DNA of 64,000 nucleotides from Alphaproteobacteria bacterium (GTDB lineage Bacteria > Myxococcota_A > UBA796 > UBA2385). Below, one piece after another: positions 35,890 through 44,628 of the stretch; position 1 is the stretch's first letter; each line of letters opens with the position of its first letter. Made by a program: the position numbers and the translations under genes. The notes under the pieces were generated by a model. The model was not told where the DNA came from and ran no database searches. It worked only from the letters and a program-made list of their open reading frames with translations. The DNA lies in contig JACKEY010000016.1 in assembly GCA_020632755.1 (NCBI GenBank), positions 1-64,000 on the forward strand. Direction: 5' to 3'.

Positions 35890-36708
35890 ATGACCGAACG
35901 CACCACCGTCACCGCCGAGGGCACCACCCTCGGTGAAGCCATCCGCCTCGCCGCCGCCGAGCTCGGCGTCGAGCCCGCCGCCGTGTCCCACAAGTTCGAC
36001 GCGGAGCACTTCCGGAACCGCTACGGCGGCGCCACCGGCGTGGACACGGTCAAGATCTTCGCGTGGGTCCGCGATCCCGCCGAGTTCGAGGGCGGCGAGA
36101 AGGCCCGGGCCTGGCTGGCCGCGCTGCTGCAGGAGATGGGGCTGCCCGGCGAGGTCCGCGTGAACATCCGCGCCGACCAGACCGCCAACCTGACCATCGA
36201 CAGCGAGAAGGCCCGCTTCCTGGTCGGCCGCCAGGGCTCGACCATCAAGTCGATCCGCCACCTGCTCGCCGAGAGCGTCGGCCGCGACTACCCCGACTGG
36301 ACCTACCACATCGACATCACCGGGCCCGAGGATCGCGAAGAGCGCAGCGACGACCGCGACGACCGCCGGGGCCGTGACCGCGGCGACCGCGGGGACCGCC
36401 GGGACCGCGGCGATCGCGGCGACCGTCGGGATCGTGGCGACCGTGGCGACCGTGGCGACCGCCGGGACAACAAGCGCAGCAAGGAAGACGCCGAGCGCCT
36501 GAAGGCCCTGGCCACCAAGATCGCCGAGCGCGTGCGCGACACCGGCGAGACCGAGGTCATCCGCAAGCGCCTGAACAGCTTCGAGCGCCGCGTGGTGCAC
36601 GTCGCGGTCTCCGAGATCCGCGGTGTGCAGAGCGAGAGCATCGAAGAAGACGGCGAGAAGCGCATCGCGATCAGCCGGGCCGACGGCGCGGGTGCGGGCG
36701 AGGAGTGA
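35890..36708 (+). CDS. jag: Jag/KhpB RNA-binding protein with an Arg-Gly-Asp-rich linker
   Basis: A 272-residue protein with a Jag-N domain (about 1-55), a KH-like domain with GRQG near residue 112, and a C-terminal R3H domain (RRVVHVAVSEIRGVQSES). Between KH and R3H lies a block of some 40 residues built of RGD/RRD/DRGD repeats, much longer than the usual linker. Jag/KhpB binds many transcripts and affects cell elongation or division in other bacteria. It follows yidC by 42 bases, the usual position. Confidence 0.93.
   Translation: MTERTTVTAEGTTLGEAIRLAAAELGVEPAAVSHKFDAEHFRNRYGGATGVDTVKIFAWVRDPAEFEGGEKARAWLAALLQEMGLPGEVRVNIRADQTANLTIDSEKARFLVGRQGSTIKSIRHLLAESVGRDYPDWTYHIDITGPEDREERSDDRDDRRGRDRGDRGDRRDRGDRGDRRDRGDRGDRGDRRDNKRSKEDAERLKALATKIAERVRDTGETEVIRKRLNSFERRVVHVAVSEIRGVQSESIEEDGEKRIAISRADGAGAGEE
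36355..36470 (+). repeat. Short tandem repeats encoding the RGD linker of Jag
   Basis: Units resembling GACCGCGGC/GACCGTGGC are repeated about a dozen times and encode Arg-Gly-Asp/Arg-Arg-Asp triplets. The unit length of nine bases makes copy-number change in frame likely. Confidence 0.8.
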
Positions 36709-36724
36709 GCCCGCGCCGCTGCGC

Positions 36725-38050
36725 ATGACGGCCACGCCGACCCTGGTGGCCCCCGCGACGCCGTGGGGCCGGTCGGCCGTGGCCGTCGTCCGTCTCTCGG
36801 GTCCCGCCGCGCGGGACATCGTCGCCCGGCTGGCCCCGGCCGGTCCGCCCTGGCGGGCCCGCCGCGCGTCGGTGCGGACGCTCTGCGACGCCGACGGCCG
36901 CACGCTCGATCGCGCACTCGTGACCTGGATGCCCGGGCCCCGCAGCTACACCGGTCAGGACGTGGTCGAGCTGTCGCTGCACGGCAACCCGGCGATCGTC
37001 GCGGCTGTGATCGACGCCTGCGTGGCGGCCGGCGCACGGGTGGCGGGACCGGGGGCCTTCACCCGCCAGGCGGTCGAGGCCGGGCGGCTGGGGCTGCTCG
37101 AGGCCGAGGCAGTGGATGCCGTCGTCCGCGCCAGCACGGTGGAGGGCGCCCGCCTGGCGCTGGATCGGGGCGGCCTGGGCGAGGTGCTGGCGGGGTGGAG
37201 GACGCAGCTTGTCGAGGTCGCGGCCGAGCTGGAGGCGCGGCTGGATCACCCGGGCGAGGAGCTCGGTCTGGCCGAGGACGAGGCGCTGGCCGCCGGGCTC
37301 AGCGGCCTGCACGCGCAGGCGCAGGCCCTGGCCGCCACCTGGGGGCCTGCCCGTGCCCGGATCGACGGTGCCGTGGTCGCGCTGATCGGCCCCGTCAACG
37401 CGGGCAAGTCGTCCCTGCTCAACGCGCTGGTCGGCCAGACGCGCGCGTTGGTCAGCGACCAGCCGGGCACCACCCGTGACGTGGTCGAGGCCCGGATCGA
37501 CCTCGACGGCGTGGCGCTGACCCTGCTCGACACGGCTGGCGCCCGCGAGCACGCCACCGAGCTCGAGGCCCAGGGCGCGGCCCTCGCCCAGGCCCGGCTG
37601 GCGGACACCGACCTGGTGCTGGTGGTCGAGTCCCTCGCCGCGCCCGCCGATCCCGCCGTCGACCGGCTGCTGGCCGGCCTGGGGGACCGCCCCCGGCTGC
37701 GCATCGGCACCCACCTCGACCGGGCGGCGCCCCGGCCGGAGCACGATCTGGCGCTGTCGACGGTCACGGGTCAGGGCCTGCCTGCCCTGCGGGACGCCCT
37801 GCGGCGCGCCACCGGCGAGCTGTCCCAGGCCGCCGCCGCGGTGCTGGTGAGCGAGCGGCAGCACGGCCGGGTCCTGGACGTGGCCGATCACCTCGCGCAC
37901 GCGGCCCTCGCCCTGGCCGACGACCTGGGCCCGGCGGTCGCCGCCCAGGAGCTCTACCTGGCCCTGTCCACCCTCGACGCGCTGTCGGGCGCCGACACGC
38001 GCGAGGACGTGCTCGACCGGCTGTTCGCGCGGTTCTGCATCGGCAAGTGA
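36725..38050 (+). CDS. mnmE: tRNA uridine-34 modification GTPase MnmE
   Basis: A 441-residue homodimeric GTPase that with MnmG makes cmnm5U at the tRNA wobble position. The folate-binding N-domain has ATPWGRSAVAVVRLSG and PRSYTGQDVVELSLHG. The G domain has GPVNAGKSS (about residue 222), DQPGTTRD and DTAGAR. The C-terminus keeps the essential FCIGK. The ATG at 36725 is 17 bases after jag. Unlike many origin regions, mnmG, rsmG and parAB do not follow. Confidence 0.97.
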   Translation: MTATPTLVAPATPWGRSAVAVVRLSGPAARDIVARLAPAGPPWRARRASVRTLCDADGRTLDRALVTWMPGPRSYTGQDVVELSLHGNPAIVAAVIDACVAAGARVAGPGAFTRQAVEAGRLGLLEAEAVDAVVRASTVEGARLALDRGGLGEVLAGWRTQLVEVAAELEARLDHPGEELGLAEDEALAAGLSGLHAQAQALAATWGPARARIDGAVVALIGPVNAGKSSLLNALVGQTRALVSDQPGTTRDVVEARIDLDGVALTLLDTAGAREHATELEAQGAALAQARLADTDLVLVVESLAAPADPAVDRLLAGLGDRPRLRIGTHLDRAAPRPEHDLALSTVTGQGLPALRDALRRATGELSQAAAAVLVSERQHGRVLDVADHLAHAALALADDLGPAVAAQELYLALSTLDALSGADTREDVLDRLFARFCIGK

Positions 38051-38061
38051 CGCCCTCGCCG

Positions 38062-38088
38062 GTGGGGGCCCGACCCGGGCCGGCCCAC
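38062..38088 (+). terminator. Hairpin after mnmE
   Basis: GTGGG and GCCCG pair with CGGGC and CCCAC around a three-base loop, 12 bases after the mnmE stop. No U-run. A TACGCT hexamer just downstream could be the gshB -10. Confidence 0.45.
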
Positions 38089-38145
38089 GGTACGCTGTGT
38101 CTTCCGCCCCTCCACGGGGCGCCCTCCTCCTCCCCCGGACCCTTC

Positions 38146-39099
38146 GTGAAGACCCTGTTCGTCATGGACCCCCTCGACCGCATCGTCGTGTCCGGGGACT
38201 CCACCTACATGATGATGCGCGAGGCCACCGATCGGGGCCAGGCCGTCTGGATGTGCACCCCCGGCGAGCTCCGCGCCGAAGGCGGCACCGCCCGCGCGCG
38301 CTGCTGGCCGGTGCGGACGACGCGCGAGGCCCCGCATTTCCACGTGGGCGACGCCGTGGACCTGCCGCTCGGCCACTTCGACGTCGTCTGGATGCGCAAG
38401 GACCCGCCCTTCGACATCGAGTACATCTTCGCGACCTACCTGCTCGACCTGGCGCCGCCGTCGACCCTGGTGCTCAACCGCCCGGCCAGCCTGCGCGACT
38501 TCAACGAGAAGATGGCCACCTTCCGGTTCCCGCAGTTCTGCGTGCCGACCCTGGTCACCCAGGACATCCAGCGGGCGGTCGCCTGGGCCGCCGAGGCGCC
38601 GGGCAAGGTCGTGGTCAAGCCGTGGGACGGCAACGGTGGGCGCGGCGTGCTGGTGTCGAGCCCCGGCGACGGCAACCTCCGGTCGATGGTCGAGCTGCTC
38701 ACGCAGGAAGGCCGCCGCGCCTGCATCCTGCAGCACTACATCCCGGCGATCGCCGCCGGCGACAAGCGCGTCATCCTGATCGACGGCGAGCCCGTCGGCG
38801 CCATGCTGCGCGTGCCGCAGCCCGGCGATCATCGCGGGAACATGCACGTCGGTGCGCGTGTCGAGGCCACCGAGCTGACGACCCGCGAGCAGGAGATCTG
38901 CGCGGCCCTCGGCCCCGTCCTGCGGGAGCGGGGCCTGCTGTTCGTCGGCATCGACGTCATCGGCGACTTCCTCACCGAGATCAACGTGACGAGCCCCACC
39001 GGCATCCAGGAGATCAACGCCCTGTCCGGGACGCACCTCGAGCGCGACCTGGCCGATGCCGTCGCGGCCCGTCTGTCCGCCCACCGTGGAGCCCCCTGA
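38146..39099 (+). CDS. gshB: Glutathione synthetase
   Basis: A 317-residue ATP-grasp ligase joining gamma-glutamylcysteine and glycine. Family marks are LFVMDPLDRI at the start, SGDSTYMMMREA, MRKDPPFDIEYI, LNRPASLRDFNEK, the KPWDGNGGRGV ATP-grasp loop and INVTSPTGIQEI near the end. GTG 38146 gives the canonical length. No gshA is visible in the window. The stop overlaps the next gene's start as TGATG. Confidence 0.96.
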   Translation: MKTLFVMDPLDRIVVSGDSTYMMMREATDRGQAVWMCTPGELRAEGGTARARCWPVRTTREAPHFHVGDAVDLPLGHFDVVWMRKDPPFDIEYIFATYLLDLAPPSTLVLNRPASLRDFNEKMATFRFPQFCVPTLVTQDIQRAVAWAAEAPGKVVVKPWDGNGGRGVLVSSPGDGNLRSMVELLTQEGRRACILQHYIPAIAAGDKRVILIDGEPVGAMLRVPQPGDHRGNMHVGARVEATELTTREQEICAALGPVLRERGLLFVGIDVIGDFLTEINVTSPTGIQEINALSGTHLERDLADAVAARLSAHRGAP

Positions 39100-40340
39100 T
39101 GCTGACCACCCTCCTGCTCGGCCTGTCCCTGCTCGCCCCGGCGGCCCTCGCCGACGACGACAGCGACGAGGTCACCGAGAGCACCGTGTCCGGCAAGCGC
39201 CCGCCCGAGCTCGACGAGTCGTCGCTGCTCGAGAGCGGCGTCCCCGCCGGCAACCACGTGATGGACGACGACCGCTTCTACAGCGAGCGCGTGTACCGGG
39301 GCGCGAAGATCCTCAAGACCAGCGAGGAGTTCGTGAAGGGCTGCGTGGACGGCGTCGAGGCGCTGTACCACCGCGACTACAAGGCCGCGCAGGCGAGCTT
39401 CCAGGGCGTCGACCGCAAGTACCCGGGCCAGGGCGTGTACCACGTCGGCCAGGTGCTCATCTGGCAGGCGCTGATGCTCGAGAACTTCGACTTCAAGTAC
39501 GTCAGCCAGTACGAGACCCACTGGAAGCAGGCCCGCATGGAGCTCGAGCAGGCGCTCTACCAGCCGGGCAACGAAGCCTGGGAGTACTTCATCCTGGGCG
39601 GCATCCTGGGCATCGACTCGATCCACACGATGCGCACCGGCGAGTACGTCAAGGCGCTCAACCGCGGCATCGAGGCCATGAAGTCGGTGAACAAGTCCAA
39701 GGAGTACGCCCCGGACTTCAAGGACGCCTTCCTGGGCGACGGCCTGTTCAACTACTGGCGGACCGTCATCGCCATGAACAGCAAGGCCATCCCGGACATG
39801 GGCGACAAGCGCGCCGAGGGCATCCGCCAGATGCAGGAGGTCGAGCGCGAGGGCATCTTCCTGGGGCCGCCGGCGACCCTGGCCCTGGTCTTCACCTGGA
39901 TGGAAGAAGGCAAGTGGCAGCGGGCCCTGGACGACACGCTCAAGAACCAGGCGAAGTACCCCGAGAACGTGGTCAACAACCTGGTCCTGGGCCGGGTCTA
40001 CATGTACATGAAGAAGTACCCGGAGTCCGAGCGCGCGCTGATGGGCGTCATCGCCCAGGACGCCAAGAACGAGCGCGTGCACTACTACCTGTGCCGGCTG
40101 TACCTGCGGACCCGCGACTACGACAAGGCCGAGAAGAGCATCGACAAGTACCTGGCCTTCGACCTGGGCGACGAGCACGCCGCCTACGCCTGGTACCAGA
40201 AGGGCATGGTCGCCTACCGCCAGAAGCGGTGGGACGACGCGGAGAAGGCCTTCAAGCAGAGCTGGAAGACCGGTCGCCTCGAACAGGCCAAGCGCCGGAT
40301 CGAGCTGGTCGAGAAGAAGAAGGCCGAAGCCGCCGGCTGA
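39099..40340 (+). CDS. Exported TPR-repeat protein
   Basis: A 413-residue protein with a signal peptide (LLAPAALADD) and an acidic N-terminus. Many helix pairs with Tyr/Ala/Lys spacing typical of TPR follow, clearest toward the end (ALMGVIAQDAKNERVHYYL and AAYAWYQKGMVAYRQKRW). It is probably a periplasmic or outer-membrane-facing scaffold. Translation is coupled to gshB (TGATG), but a functional link to glutathione is not evident. Its stop lies in the loop of a 9-bp hairpin. Confidence 0.85.
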   Translation: MLTTLLLGLSLLAPAALADDDSDEVTESTVSGKRPPELDESSLLESGVPAGNHVMDDDRFYSERVYRGAKILKTSEEFVKGCVDGVEALYHRDYKAAQASFQGVDRKYPGQGVYHVGQVLIWQALMLENFDFKYVSQYETHWKQARMELEQALYQPGNEAWEYFILGGILGIDSIHTMRTGEYVKALNRGIEAMKSVNKSKEYAPDFKDAFLGDGLFNYWRTVIAMNSKAIPDMGDKRAEGIRQMQEVEREGIFLGPPATLALVFTWMEEGKWQRALDDTLKNQAKYPENVVNNLVLGRVYMYMKKYPESERALMGVIAQDAKNERVHYYLCRLYLRTRDYDKAEKSIDKYLAFDLGDEHAAYAWYQKGMVAYRQKRWDDAEKAFKQSWKTGRLEQAKRRIELVEKKKAEAAG

Positions 40341-40349
40341 GCCGGCGGC
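40329..40349. terminator. Bidirectional hairpin with the stop codon in its loop
   Basis: GCCGCCGGC (40329-40337) and GCCGGCGGC (40341-40349) form a perfect 9-bp stem; the three-base loop is the TGA stop of the TPR gene. It lies between convergent genes and lacks a U-tract. Confidence 0.6.
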
Positions 40350-40358
40350 GGCCCCCGC

Positions 40359-41315
40359 TCAGGGCTTGGCGGGGATCTTCAGCTTCATGCCGAGCTTGAG
40401 GTCGACGCCGTCGCCCAGCTGGTCGCGGTTGGCCTTCTGGATGAGCGGCCAGTCGCTGCTCTTGCCGTAGTACTGGTTGGCGATCTTGCCGAGGGTGTCG
40501 CCCTTGCCGACGGTGTGCGTCTTCGCGGCGCCCGCGGCGGGGGCGGCGGGCTTGGCCAGGTCGACCTTCTCGACGGCGGCGGCGGGAGCGGCGGCGGCGG
40601 GCGCGGCGGCGACGGGCGCGGCGGCGGCGGGAGCGGCCTGATCGACCACGTTGACCGGGGTCGGGGTCAGGACCTCGGCGGCCAGGGCTTCGTCCGCGGC
40701 CGCGTCGCCAGCCGACGGCGCGCTGTCGCCGCCGAACAGGGCGAAGCCGAGCAGCAGCGCGGCGGCGCCACCGGCCACCACAGCGGTCGCGCTGGTCCAG
40801 GTGCGCACGCGGCGCTGCAGCTCGTCGACCTCGAGCTCGAGGGCGGCGTTCTCGCTGCGGAGCTTCTTGGCTTCCTGGCGCAGGGTCTGCACCTCGCCCC
40901 GCTCGCGGGCGGCGACACGGGCGCGGTGTTCCTCGGCCTCGCGGATCTTGCGCTTCAGGCCGGACTCGACGTCTTCGCGCAGCCCGGGCGGCAGCACGGC
41001 GCCGTGGGTCACGGCGGCGTCGAGATTGGCCAGGGCTTCCTGGAACTGGCCGCGCTGGCTCAGGATCTTGCCCAGCAGCAGCGACGCCTCGGCGTCGGCG
41101 GGGTCCAGGCACAGCAGCATCCGCAGACGCTCGGCCGCGGGCGACAGGTGACCGTCCTGGGCCAGGGCCAGCGCCTCGTCGAACAGCCCGGTGGGCGCGT
41201 CGATGCCCGAGTCGCGCAGGGTGCGGGCGATCTGCTCGGTGGCGCCGGTGTTCCCGGCACCGCGGGGGCGCTCGTCGAAGGCGAGGTTGGAGGTCGCGGC
41301 GATGGGCGTGGGCAT
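40359..41315 (-). CDS. Membrane protein with coiled coil and C-terminal LysM domain
   Basis: A 318-residue protein without a signal peptide. Residues 1-130 are helical and TPR-like, about 130-180 form a charged coiled coil (KKLRSENAALELEVDELQ), one transmembrane helix follows near 190, then a long Ala/Pro linker. The C-terminal LysM has THTVGKGDTLGKIANQYYG and ends LKIPAKP. The topology puts LysM in the periplasm, where such domains bind peptidoglycan. It may link a cytoplasmic complex to the wall. A promoter with an operator-like repeat lies about 125 bases upstream. Confidence 0.87.
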   Translation of the reverse strand: MPTPIAATSNLAFDERPRGAGNTGATEQIARTLRDSGIDAPTGLFDEALALAQDGHLSPAAERLRMLLCLDPADAEASLLLGKILSQRGQFQEALANLDAAVTHGAVLPPGLREDVESGLKRKIREAEEHRARVAARERGEVQTLRQEAKKLRSENAALELEVDELQRRVRTWTSATAVVAGGAAALLLGFALFGGDSAPSAGDAAADEALAAEVLTPTPVNVVDQAAPAAAAPVAAAPAAAAPAAAVEKVDLAKPAAPAAGAAKTHTVGKGDTLGKIANQYYGKSSDWPLIQKANRDQLGDGVDLKLGMKLKIPAKP

Positions 41316-41441
41316 GGTGGGATCCCGGAGGAGGAGCGGGGAGGGGGCGCTGCACCGGGGGAGGAGGCACAGGCGCGGCACCGTGTGGGGCGTGTCGGAG
41401 GCGCGCGGCGGGGGACACCACGCACAGACAGAACGGTGTAC

Positions 41442-41475
41442 GTCTTGACATAGCAAGACGCAGGTCGAGAATCAA
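41442..41475 (-). promoter_or_regulatory. Promoter with operator-like inverted repeat upstream of the LysM gene
   Basis: On the minus strand, TTGATT and TATGTC are 17 bases apart (complement of 41470-41475 and 41447-41452). The perfect inverted repeat GTCTTG-N6-CAAGAC (41442-41459) covers the -10. The 41316-41532 gap holds no gene. TTGACA on the plus strand within the repeat also resembles a -35. Confidence 0.5.
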
Positions 41476-41532
41476 CTGAAAGGGTTGGTGCGCAACGACC
41501 GCTCGCAGCAGGGTCGTCGAGCGGCCGACCGC

Positions 41533-41865
41533 TCAGTCCGCCGGTGGCCGGGTCGGGGCGGTGGCCGGGGCGACCTTCTCGGCCAGCACCTCGACCGCGA
41601 GCGTCGCCGAGACGACCGCCTGTTCCAGGCCCTTGGCGTCCGCCTGCAGCGCGTTGAGCCGGCCGATGCGCCCGTCCTCGAGGGTGGCCGACGTGGTGCG
41701 GCGCAGCTGCCAGGCCCGCTCCCGCACCGTGCCGGCCGCACCGAGCGCGCGGGACGTGGCGATGGCCCACTCGGTGTCCGAGACGGCGGACGCCGGCTCC
41801 CCCGAAGGGGACGCCGGCGTTTCCTGGGCCGCCGCGAGGGCGACCGCGAGCCACCAGCCGATCAT
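41533..41865 (-). CDS. Small exported protein of unknown function
   Basis: A 110-residue product, TGATG-coupled to the radical SAM gene. A short signal peptide (WLAVALAAAQE) precedes an Ala-rich helical mature part with no Cys. It ends in a Pro/Thr tail. No family is recognised. Its fixed position behind the radical SAM enzyme suggests a shared role, but it lacks the Cys- or Gly-rich composition of common RiPP precursors. Confidence 0.6.
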   Translation of the reverse strand: MIGWWLAVALAAAQETPASPSGEPASAVSDTEWAIATSRALGAAGTVRERAWQLRRTTSATLEDGRIGRLNALQADAKGLEQAVVSATLAVEVLAEKVAPATAPTRPPAD

Positions 41866-43316
41866 CAGACCGGCGCGGTGCGGCTCTTGGAGTTCAGCAG
41901 CTCGAGCTTGACGAGCGACAGGGCGCCCTGGGCCAGCCGCTTGAACTCGGCGCCGGTCTCGAGGCCCAGCACCTGGCGGGCGACGAAGCGAGGACGCGCG
42001 TAGAACTTGCGGTGGGCGATCTTGAGCAGCTCGAGCACCTCGGCCTTGGACAGGTGCTCCTCCCAGCAGACGGGGACCTCCACGCCGCAGAGCGGGTCCT
42101 TCATCAGCCGGTCCCAGCAGTCCGCGGCGTACAGGCCCTTCTTGGCGCCTTCGGCGAAGCTGTCGGTGCCCGGGTAGGGCGAGAACACCGCGAAGACCGC
42201 GAAGTCGGCGTCGAGCTTGATCATCTCGTCGACGTTCTTGACGGCTTCGTCCAGGCTGCGCTCGTGGGGGCCGGCCAGCATGATGTAGGCCACGCTGCGG
42301 ACGCCTTCTTCACGGCACCACTTGAAGACGCGGTGCACGTCGTCGGTGTCGCAGTGCTTGCCCCAGATGTCCAGGCCTTCGTTGTTCGTCGACTCGACGC
42401 CGAAGTGGATCTTGGTGCAGCCGGTCTCGCGGCAGCGGCGGATCTGCTCGCGGGTGGTGCCCGCGATGGTCGTCTTGTAGCCCCAGTTGAACTGGATCCC
42501 GCGGCTCTCGATGGCGTCGCAGAACTTGAGCACCCACTGGCTGTTCGGCGTGAACAGGTCGTCGATGAAGTGGGTCTCGGTGATGCCGAGCTGGACGTTG
42601 TGCTCCATCTCGTCGAGGATGTCGTCGATGTCCCGGATCCGGTACTGCTTCTTGTAGGTCAGGCAGAACGGGCAGCTGTGGGGGCAGCCACGGCTGGTGA
42701 TCGCGGTGGTGACCAGCGGCTGCTTGGTGCCGGGCAGGTAGTAGTCCTTGTACCGGACGCGGCTGCGGTCGGGCCACGGGTAGGCCGTCAGGTTCCGGGT
42801 GCTGGGCAGCTCGGCTTCCTTGTGGACCGTGCCGTCCTTGTCCTTCCACCAGATGCCCTGGACGCCTTCCCAGCTCTTGCCGCTGTCGAAGTTCTTGACC
42901 AGCTGCAGGAAGGGGTCCTCGCCGTCACCCGTGGTGATGGCGTCGACGCCGTCGAGCTGGATGGCGTACTCGGGGAACATGGTGGTGTGCGGACCGCCGA
43001 TGATGATGTTGGCGTCCGGGTTGATCTTCCGGACGATGTTCACCGTCATCTGCACGTCGGGCAGCGAGTGCGTGTACGCGCTGATGCCCACGAAGTCGAG
43101 GGGGTAGCGCTTGAGCAGCTCCTCGAACTCGGGGTAGTCGATGTCGTCGACGACGGGGTCGACGATCTCGGCCTTGTAGTGGGAGCGCTTCTCGACGGCG
43201 GCCTGCAGGTACATCAGGCCGAGCGGGGGGAAGCAGTACACCCCGTGGGCGTGGGCCTTGGGGATGCCCGCCCAGACGCGGAGCTTCTCGGGCGGGTTGA
43301 TGAGCGTGACGTCCAT
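41865..43316 (-). CDS. Cobalamin-binding-type radical SAM protein (B12-rSAM)
   Basis: A 483-residue protein. The N-terminal cobalamin-domain-like part (LINPPEK..., FPPLGLMYLQA, GPHTTMFPE, GDGEDP) has the layout of BchE/HpnP-type enzymes, without a clear DxHxxG. The radical SAM cluster motif is RGCPHSCPFC (CxxxCxxC). These proteins methylate or rearrange unactivated carbons. ATG 43316 has GGGAG upstream; ATG 43328 is an alternative. It lies between an ICMT-like methyltransferase and a small exported protein in an apparent three-gene operon. The substrate is unknown. Confidence 0.88.
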   Translation of the reverse strand: MDVTLINPPEKLRVWAGIPKAHAHGVYCFPPLGLMYLQAAVEKRSHYKAEIVDPVVDDIDYPEFEELLKRYPLDFVGISAYTHSLPDVQMTVNIVRKINPDANIIIGGPHTTMFPEYAIQLDGVDAITTGDGEDPFLQLVKNFDSGKSWEGVQGIWWKDKDGTVHKEAELPSTRNLTAYPWPDRSRVRYKDYYLPGTKQPLVTTAITSRGCPHSCPFCLTYKKQYRIRDIDDILDEMEHNVQLGITETHFIDDLFTPNSQWVLKFCDAIESRGIQFNWGYKTTIAGTTREQIRRCRETGCTKIHFGVESTNNEGLDIWGKHCDTDDVHRVFKWCREEGVRSVAYIMLAGPHERSLDEAVKNVDEMIKLDADFAVFAVFSPYPGTDSFAEGAKKGLYAADCWDRLMKDPLCGVEVPVCWEEHLSKAEVLELLKIAHRKFYARPRFVARQVLGLETGAEFKRLAQGALSLVKLELLNSKSRTAPV

Positions 43317-43337
43317 GGTCGCTCCCATTGAGGCCGG

Positions 43338-43898
43338 TCAGTTCCGGCGGAAGAAGATCTTCCAGGGCACGAACAGCGGGACCTCTTTGCGGTAGGTCTC
43401 GTATTCGGGGCCGAAGATCTCGATGAGCTGGGGTTCCTGGCGGACGACCTTCTCGACGAGCGAGATGGTCAGGATGATCGGCAGGATGATGAAGCAGAAG
43501 GAGAAGGAGTTCAAGGCGAAGCCGACGGCGAGGACACCGAACAGCTTGCCCCAGATGCTGGGGTTGCGACAGTGGGCGTAGATGCCCGTGGTGACCAGTC
43601 GCTGGGTCCGCCCCGCGGTGGGCGACGGAGACCCGTCGCCGCGATGGATCAGCTGCTCGTAGGTGTAGATCCACAGCACGGCGCCGAACACGAAGCTCGC
43701 GGCGGCGATGCCGTAGTTGGCGGGGGTCGGCAGGAAGGCCGGCAGGCCCACCAGCGCGTCGAGCTCGAGCGACCCCAGCGCGATGAGGAAGGTCAGCGGG
43801 AACAGCACCGGGATGTAGACCTTGGCCACCATCAAGACCAGCTGCGGCTTGAGAGCCGTCTGGACCATGGACGTGACGCTGGTGGACTGTGCCGACAA
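43338..43898 (-). CDS. Isoprenylcysteine carboxyl methyltransferase (ICMT)-like membrane protein
   Basis: TTG 43898, with GAGGAG upstream, gives 186 residues; ATG 43867 is the next option. Four to five transmembrane helices precede the ICMT/PEMT-type C-terminus: GIYAHCRNPSIWG followed by EIFGPEYETYRKEVP. The family uses SAM to methylate lipid or isoprenoid carboxyl groups at the membrane. It is first in the operon with the radical SAM protein, suggesting two-step modification of one lipid-like substrate (inference). Confidence 0.82.
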   Translation of the reverse strand: MSAQSTSVTSMVQTALKPQLVLMVAKVYIPVLFPLTFLIALGSLELDALVGLPAFLPTPANYGIAAASFVFGAVLWIYTYEQLIHRGDGSPSPTAGRTQRLVTTGIYAHCRNPSIWGKLFGVLAVGFALNSFSFCFIILPIILTISLVEKVVRQEPQLIEIFGPEYETYRKEVPLFVPWKIFFRRN

Positions 43899-43998
43899 TG
43901 CTGCTCCTCGGTACCGGGGCCAATTTGTCGTATAACTCCGGCGAGCGACACCCCCCATTTGCGGCGGGCGGTCGCACTCTTCCGCCCAACGGTCCCCG

Positions 43999-44628
43999 AT
44001 GCGCCCCGTCCCGTCCTCCCTGCTGGCCGTCCTGCTCGTCGTGGGCTGCGGCCGGGACCCGATCCTCGACCGCGCCGAGCAGCTCGAGGGCGCACGCCCG
44101 GGCGCCGAAGGTGCGCCGGCGGGGGGCGGCGGCGGACCCGCGGCGGTCGGGCGTCCCGGTGAGCCTCCTCCCGGCGCGCCGACCGATCCCCCTCCGGGCG
44201 AAGCGCGGCCTCCTGCCGAAGGCTCGGCCGTGGCGCCTCCTCCGGGCACTCCCTCCGAGCCTCGACCCGGCGGCGACAGCGGCCCCAAGATCGCCGTCAC
44301 GGGCCGGGTGGTCCTGGCCGACTACCACCTCGGCACCGTGCAGATCGATGCCTTCGACGGCGACCAGAAGGCCCTGGACGGCCCGCGGCCGGGGGTGCTG
44401 GGCGTGGCCCGCATCGACAAGCCCGGCGAGTTCCGCATCGAGGTGCCCGTCGGCACGGAGCAGGTGTGGCTGGGCGCCCATGTGGACGAGGACCTGGACG
44501 GCCGCCCCAACCCCCAGGAACCGTCGGCCTGGTACGCGGGCAACCCCGTGAAGCTCGGCGAGGACGGCGTCACCGACATCGTCCTGCAGCTCGAGCGGCA
44601 GCCGCCTCCCCCCCAGCATGGGCTCTGA
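43999..44628 (+). CDS. Lipoprotein with one copy of the Asp-rich domain repeated in the 1291-3816 gene
   Basis: A 209-residue lipoprotein (lipobox VVGC, Cys17), then about 75 residues of Gly/Pro/Ala linker and one C-terminal domain. That domain reads VTGRVVL..., PGEFRIEVP, LGAHVDEDLDGRPNP and YAGNPVKLGEDGVTDI, matching the last repeat of the six-repeat lipoprotein, including the YAGNP motif. No known family is recognised. It overlaps the following glycosyltransferase start by 11 bases. It is probably anchored in the outer membrane. Confidence 0.82.
   Translation: MRPVPSSLLAVLLVVGCGRDPILDRAEQLEGARPGAEGAPAGGGGGPAAVGRPGEPPPGAPTDPPPGEARPPAEGSAVAPPPGTPSEPRPGGDSGPKIAVTGRVVLADYHLGTVQIDAFDGDQKALDGPRPGVLGVARIDKPGEFRIEVPVGTEQVWLGAHVDEDLDGRPNPQEPSAWYAGNPVKLGEDGVTDIVLQLERQPPPPQHGL

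Noticed and set aside
41445..41472. Plus-strand TTGACA with a GAGAAT about 16 bases downstream as an independent promoter
   Set aside because: No plus-strand gene follows within 2.5 kb; kept only as a remark on the LysM promoter.
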